Origin: Clostridia bacterium
GTDB lineage: Bacteria > Bacillota > Clostridia > Christensenellales > Aristaeellaceae
Length of the DNA: 7,389 nucleotides
NCBI GenBank assembly: GCA_016295665.1
Contig: JAEDKS010000122.1
Span: 1-7,389 of the forward strand
Direction: 5' to 3'
This document shows positions 5,594 to 7,389 of this stretch, in pieces (position 1 is the stretch's first letter; each line of letters opens with the position of its first letter). A model generated the notes under the pieces. It worked only from the letters and a program-made list of their open reading frames with translations, was not told the origin of the DNA and did not search any database. Made by a program: the position numbers and the translations under genes.

Positions 5594-5602
5594 TGCTATA
5601 CT
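5594..5602 (+). promoter_or_regulatory. Extended -10 promoter of the transglutaminase/NadR operon
   Basis: TGCTATACT (TG at 5594-5595, TATACT at 5597-5602) is an extended -10 element identical to that of the Fe-S operon at 1510-1518. No -35 box is present at 16-18 bases upstream, where the GC-rich inverted repeat lies. Extended -10 promoters can work without one. Transcription would start near 5609. The leader contains a small stem, GCTGC (5616-5620) with GCAGC (5626-5630). Confidence 0.55.
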
Positions 5603-5652
5603 TATCTTATTGTACGCTGCCCTGCGCAGCCATTCTTTCGGAGGTGTTTCCC

Positions 5653-7035
5653 ATGAGTAAGGGTGAACTGATGGCCCGCAGCCTGTCCGTGCCGCTGCCG
5701 GAGCATATTCTCAAGCAGAAGTGGGCCGGTGACCTGGAGGGCGCCGCCCGCTCCATCGACCTGCTGCTGGCAGATGATCTGCCCGACCCGCTGCGGGACA
5801 GGCTGGTGGTGGAGAAGGAGCGGCTGCGCCGCCTGCCCACCCAGTACCCCTGGAACCGGGAGGAGGCCGTCAGCCGGATGCGGGAGCTGGTGCCGGACTT
5901 CACGGCGGAGGAGTTCGATGACCTGGAGGCCCGGGGCCTGATCGACTACCTGTACCTCGGGGGTGAAAAGCGCTATTTCGTGCGCTTCCACCGGACGCTG
6001 GCCCGCTATCCCGACATGCTCCGCCGCGCCGGCAAGGTCGTGGACGGGCGTTCGAGGTGGCTGGACCCCATGATCGACACCATCCGCGAAAAGGGCGAGC
6101 TGGGCTACCGGATCACCATCGAATCCAGCGTCGCCGTGGAGGAGGCCGCCTTCGAGCCCGGGGAATACCGGGCCTGGCTGCCCGTCGCCGCCGCCTCGGC
6201 CCAGCAGAGGAACATCGAGCTGCTCTCCGGCGACCCGGACGCGGTCAGCCCCGAGGATGCGCCGGCCCGGTGCGCTTTCTGGCACCGCACCGTCACCGAC
6301 CCCGCGGCCCGGCCCTTCACCCTGCGCTACCGCTACGAGAGCTGCATCCGCTACGCCAACCCCCTCCACCAGCCCGCCCCGGAGGCGCCACTCTACCCCG
6401 ACGCGCTGCCGGTGTGCCCCGATGACCTGGCGGAGGAAGCGCCGTATCTGCGCTTCACGCCCTACCTGCGCGCACTCTCCGCTCAGCTGGCGGAGGGGGC
6501 CGCCTCGGACGCGGAGCGGGCCTGGCGGTTCTACGAGTTCGTCACCACGAAGGTGCGCTACTCCTTCATGCGCGACTACTTCCAGATCGACGACCTGGGC
6601 GAGTACTGCGCCGTGAACCTGAAGGGCGACTGCGGCCTGCAGGCGCTGCTGTTCATCCTGCTGTGCCGCATCGCGGGCATCCCCGCCCGCTGGCAGAGCG
6701 GCATGAGCGTGGAGCCCGACTACTGCGGCAGCCACGACTGGGCCCAGTTCTATCTGCCCGGCTGGGGCTGGCTGTTCGCCGATCCCAGCTATGGCGGCTC
6801 CGCCTATCGCAACGGTTCCCCCGTCCGCCACGCCTTCTACTTCGGCAACCTGGACCCCATGCGGCTGGTCGCCAACCGGGCCTATCAGGCGCCGCTGGAT
6901 CCGCCCATGGACGCGCTGCGGGTGGACCCCTTCGACAACCAGTGCGGCGAGATCGAGCGCGTGGGGGCTGCTTTGCCCTTCACCGGGCGTCAACTGGATG
7001 ACACCGCCGCGCTCATCGGCTACGAGGAACTGTAA
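5653..7035 (+). CDS. Transglutaminase-like (papain-fold) protein
   Basis: This is a 460-residue protein. The C-terminal core (about 285-400) is a transglutaminase-like domain with a complete catalytic triad: Cys327 in LKGDCGLQALLF, His361 in GSHDWAQFYL and Asp377 in LFADPSYG. The spacing and surrounding residues (CRIAGIPARWQSG between Cys and His) are typical. Bacterial members are usually proteases or amide-bond hydrolases rather than cross-linkers. Residues about 150-240 (GYRITIE, EYRAWLPVAA, RYRYESCIRY) look like the beta-sandwich that precedes many such cores. The helical part 1-145 is not recognised. There is no signal peptide or membrane segment, so it is predicted cytoplasmic, which is less common for this fold. 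The ATG at 5653 has GGAGGT at 5640-5645; the frame stays open back to 5560, but that would include the promoter. It is followed after 36 bases by a NadR-type gene, suggesting an operon. The substrate is unknown. Confidence 0.88.
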   Translation: MSKGELMARSLSVPLPEHILKQKWAGDLEGAARSIDLLLADDLPDPLRDRLVVEKERLRRLPTQYPWNREEAVSRMRELVPDFTAEEFDDLEARGLIDYLYLGGEKRYFVRFHRTLARYPDMLRRAGKVVDGRSRWLDPMIDTIREKGELGYRITIESSVAVEEAAFEPGEYRAWLPVAAASAQQRNIELLSGDPDAVSPEDAPARCAFWHRTVTDPAARPFTLRYRYESCIRYANPLHQPAPEAPLYPDALPVCPDDLAEEAPYLRFTPYLRALSAQLAEGAASDAERAWRFYEFVTTKVRYSFMRDYFQIDDLGEYCAVNLKGDCGLQALLFILLCRIAGIPARWQSGMSVEPDYCGSHDWAQFYLPGWGWLFADPSYGGSAYRNGSPVRHAFYFGNLDPMRLVANRAYQAPLDPPMDALRVDPFDNQCGEIERVGAALPFTGRQLDDTAALIGYEEL

Positions 7036-7071
7036 CCGCCCCCCGACCATCATCAACCGGAGGAGAACGAT

Positions 7072-7389
7072 ATGTATCAGACCGGCGTCTACTTCGGGCG
7101 CTTCTGTCCGCCCCACCGCGGTCACCTGTACCAGATTATCGAGGCTTCCACCAAGTGCAACAAGCTGATCGTGGTCATCTCGGACAACCGCACCCAGACC
7201 GAGAGCATCTGCCGGGAGGCGGGGCTGCCCGTCATCACCTATCAGCTGCGCAAGCAGTGGATCGGACAGCAGGTGCAGGACATGGAGCACATCGAGGTGC
7301 GCGTGCTCGACGAGACCGACATCCCCGTGTACCCCAACGGCTGGGAGGCCTGGGCGCAACGGATGCGGGAGGTGGTGCCCGAGCCCATC
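7072..7389 (+). CDS. nadR: NadR-type nicotinamide mononucleotide adenylyltransferase, cut by window edge
   Basis: The first 106 residues are present; the rest lies to the right of the window. The enzyme class joins NMN and ATP into NAD and pyrophosphate. GVYFGRFCPPHRGH (5-18) is the nucleotidyltransferase signature, with His15-x-x-His18 as the HxGH nucleotide-binding motif. Residues 83-94 (DIPVYPNGWEAW) match the corresponding EPYPHGWDVW stretch of Escherichia coli NadR closely. Unlike that protein, it starts directly at the adenylyltransferase domain, with no N-terminal helix-turn-helix, so it should be an enzyme rather than a repressor. Whether the C-terminal ribosylnicotinamide kinase domain is present cannot be seen. 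The ATG at 7072 has GGAGGAG at 7059-7065. It follows the transglutaminase-like gene closely and probably shares its transcript. Another HxGH adenylyltransferase or cytidylyltransferase function is the alternative. Confidence 0.82.
   Translation, partial: MYQTGVYFGRFCPPHRGHLYQIIEASTKCNKLIVVISDNRTQTESICREAGLPVITYQLRKQWIGQQVQDMEHIEVRVLDETDIPVYPNGWEAWAQRMREVVPEPI

Noticed and set aside
5560..5652. Upstream extension of the transglutaminase gene to 5560
   Set aside because: The extension would place the promoter and the inverted repeat inside the coding region. GGAGGT precedes the ATG at 5653.
5602..7359. 585-codon open frame on the minus strand across the transglutaminase gene
   Set aside because: It is an antisense shadow with no motif. 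The plus strand has a full catalytic triad and ribosome sites.

Overview
The window looks like ordinary chromosome from a GC-rich anaerobic Firmicute, most likely a gut clostridium of the Oscillospiraceae type. This is inferred from three things: the strong GC bias at third codon positions, AAGGAGG-type Shine-Dalgarno sites before nearly every gene, and a set of families typical of anaerobic Clostridia (the GGGtGRT/NifU-like pair, a DUF6171-type small Cys protein, a DUF2130 protein). No rRNA, tRNA, CRISPR array, transposase, integrase or phage gene was seen.

Region 1 (1-1539, minus strand) is a two-gene operon: a NifU-like Fe-S scaffold protein (743-1447) followed by a GGGtGRT-family protein that runs off the left edge (1-725). 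It has a recognisable extended -10 promoter at 1510-1539. Region 2 (1540-2348) holds a divergent pair: a 63-residue ribbon-helix-helix regulator on the minus strand (1621-1812) and a 130-residue membrane-anchored protein of unknown function on the plus strand (1956-2348). The 143-base gap between them contains a full-consensus sigma-70 promoter and several short palindromes. Region 3 (2349-4297) carries a cytoplasmic GH51 alpha-L-arabinofuranosidase (2489-3985), whose stop codon overlaps the start of a small Cys-rich DUF6171-like protein (3978-4244), followed by a GC-rich hairpin. Region 4 (4327-5505) is a DUF2130 protein with a CxxC knuckle, a long coiled coil and a C-terminal domain that contains a D...ExK motif resembling PD-(D/E)xK nucleases. 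Region 5 (5594-7389) is a second apparent operon: a transglutaminase-like protein (5653-7035) with an intact Cys-His-Asp triad, followed 36 bases later by a NadR-type NMN adenylyltransferase that is cut by the right edge.

The genes fall into separate functional units: Fe-S or redox-related, arabinose polysaccharide use, possible DNA metabolism, and NAD metabolism. No single multi-gene system spans the window. All gaps between genes are shorter than 300 bases (the longest is 1448-1620), and their contents are listed. The main leads are the uncharacterised GGGtGRT/NifU-like pair, the nuclease-like signature in the DUF2130 protein, the regulator/membrane-protein divergon, and the transglutaminase/NMN adenylyltransferase pairing. 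None can be called a new system from sequence alone.
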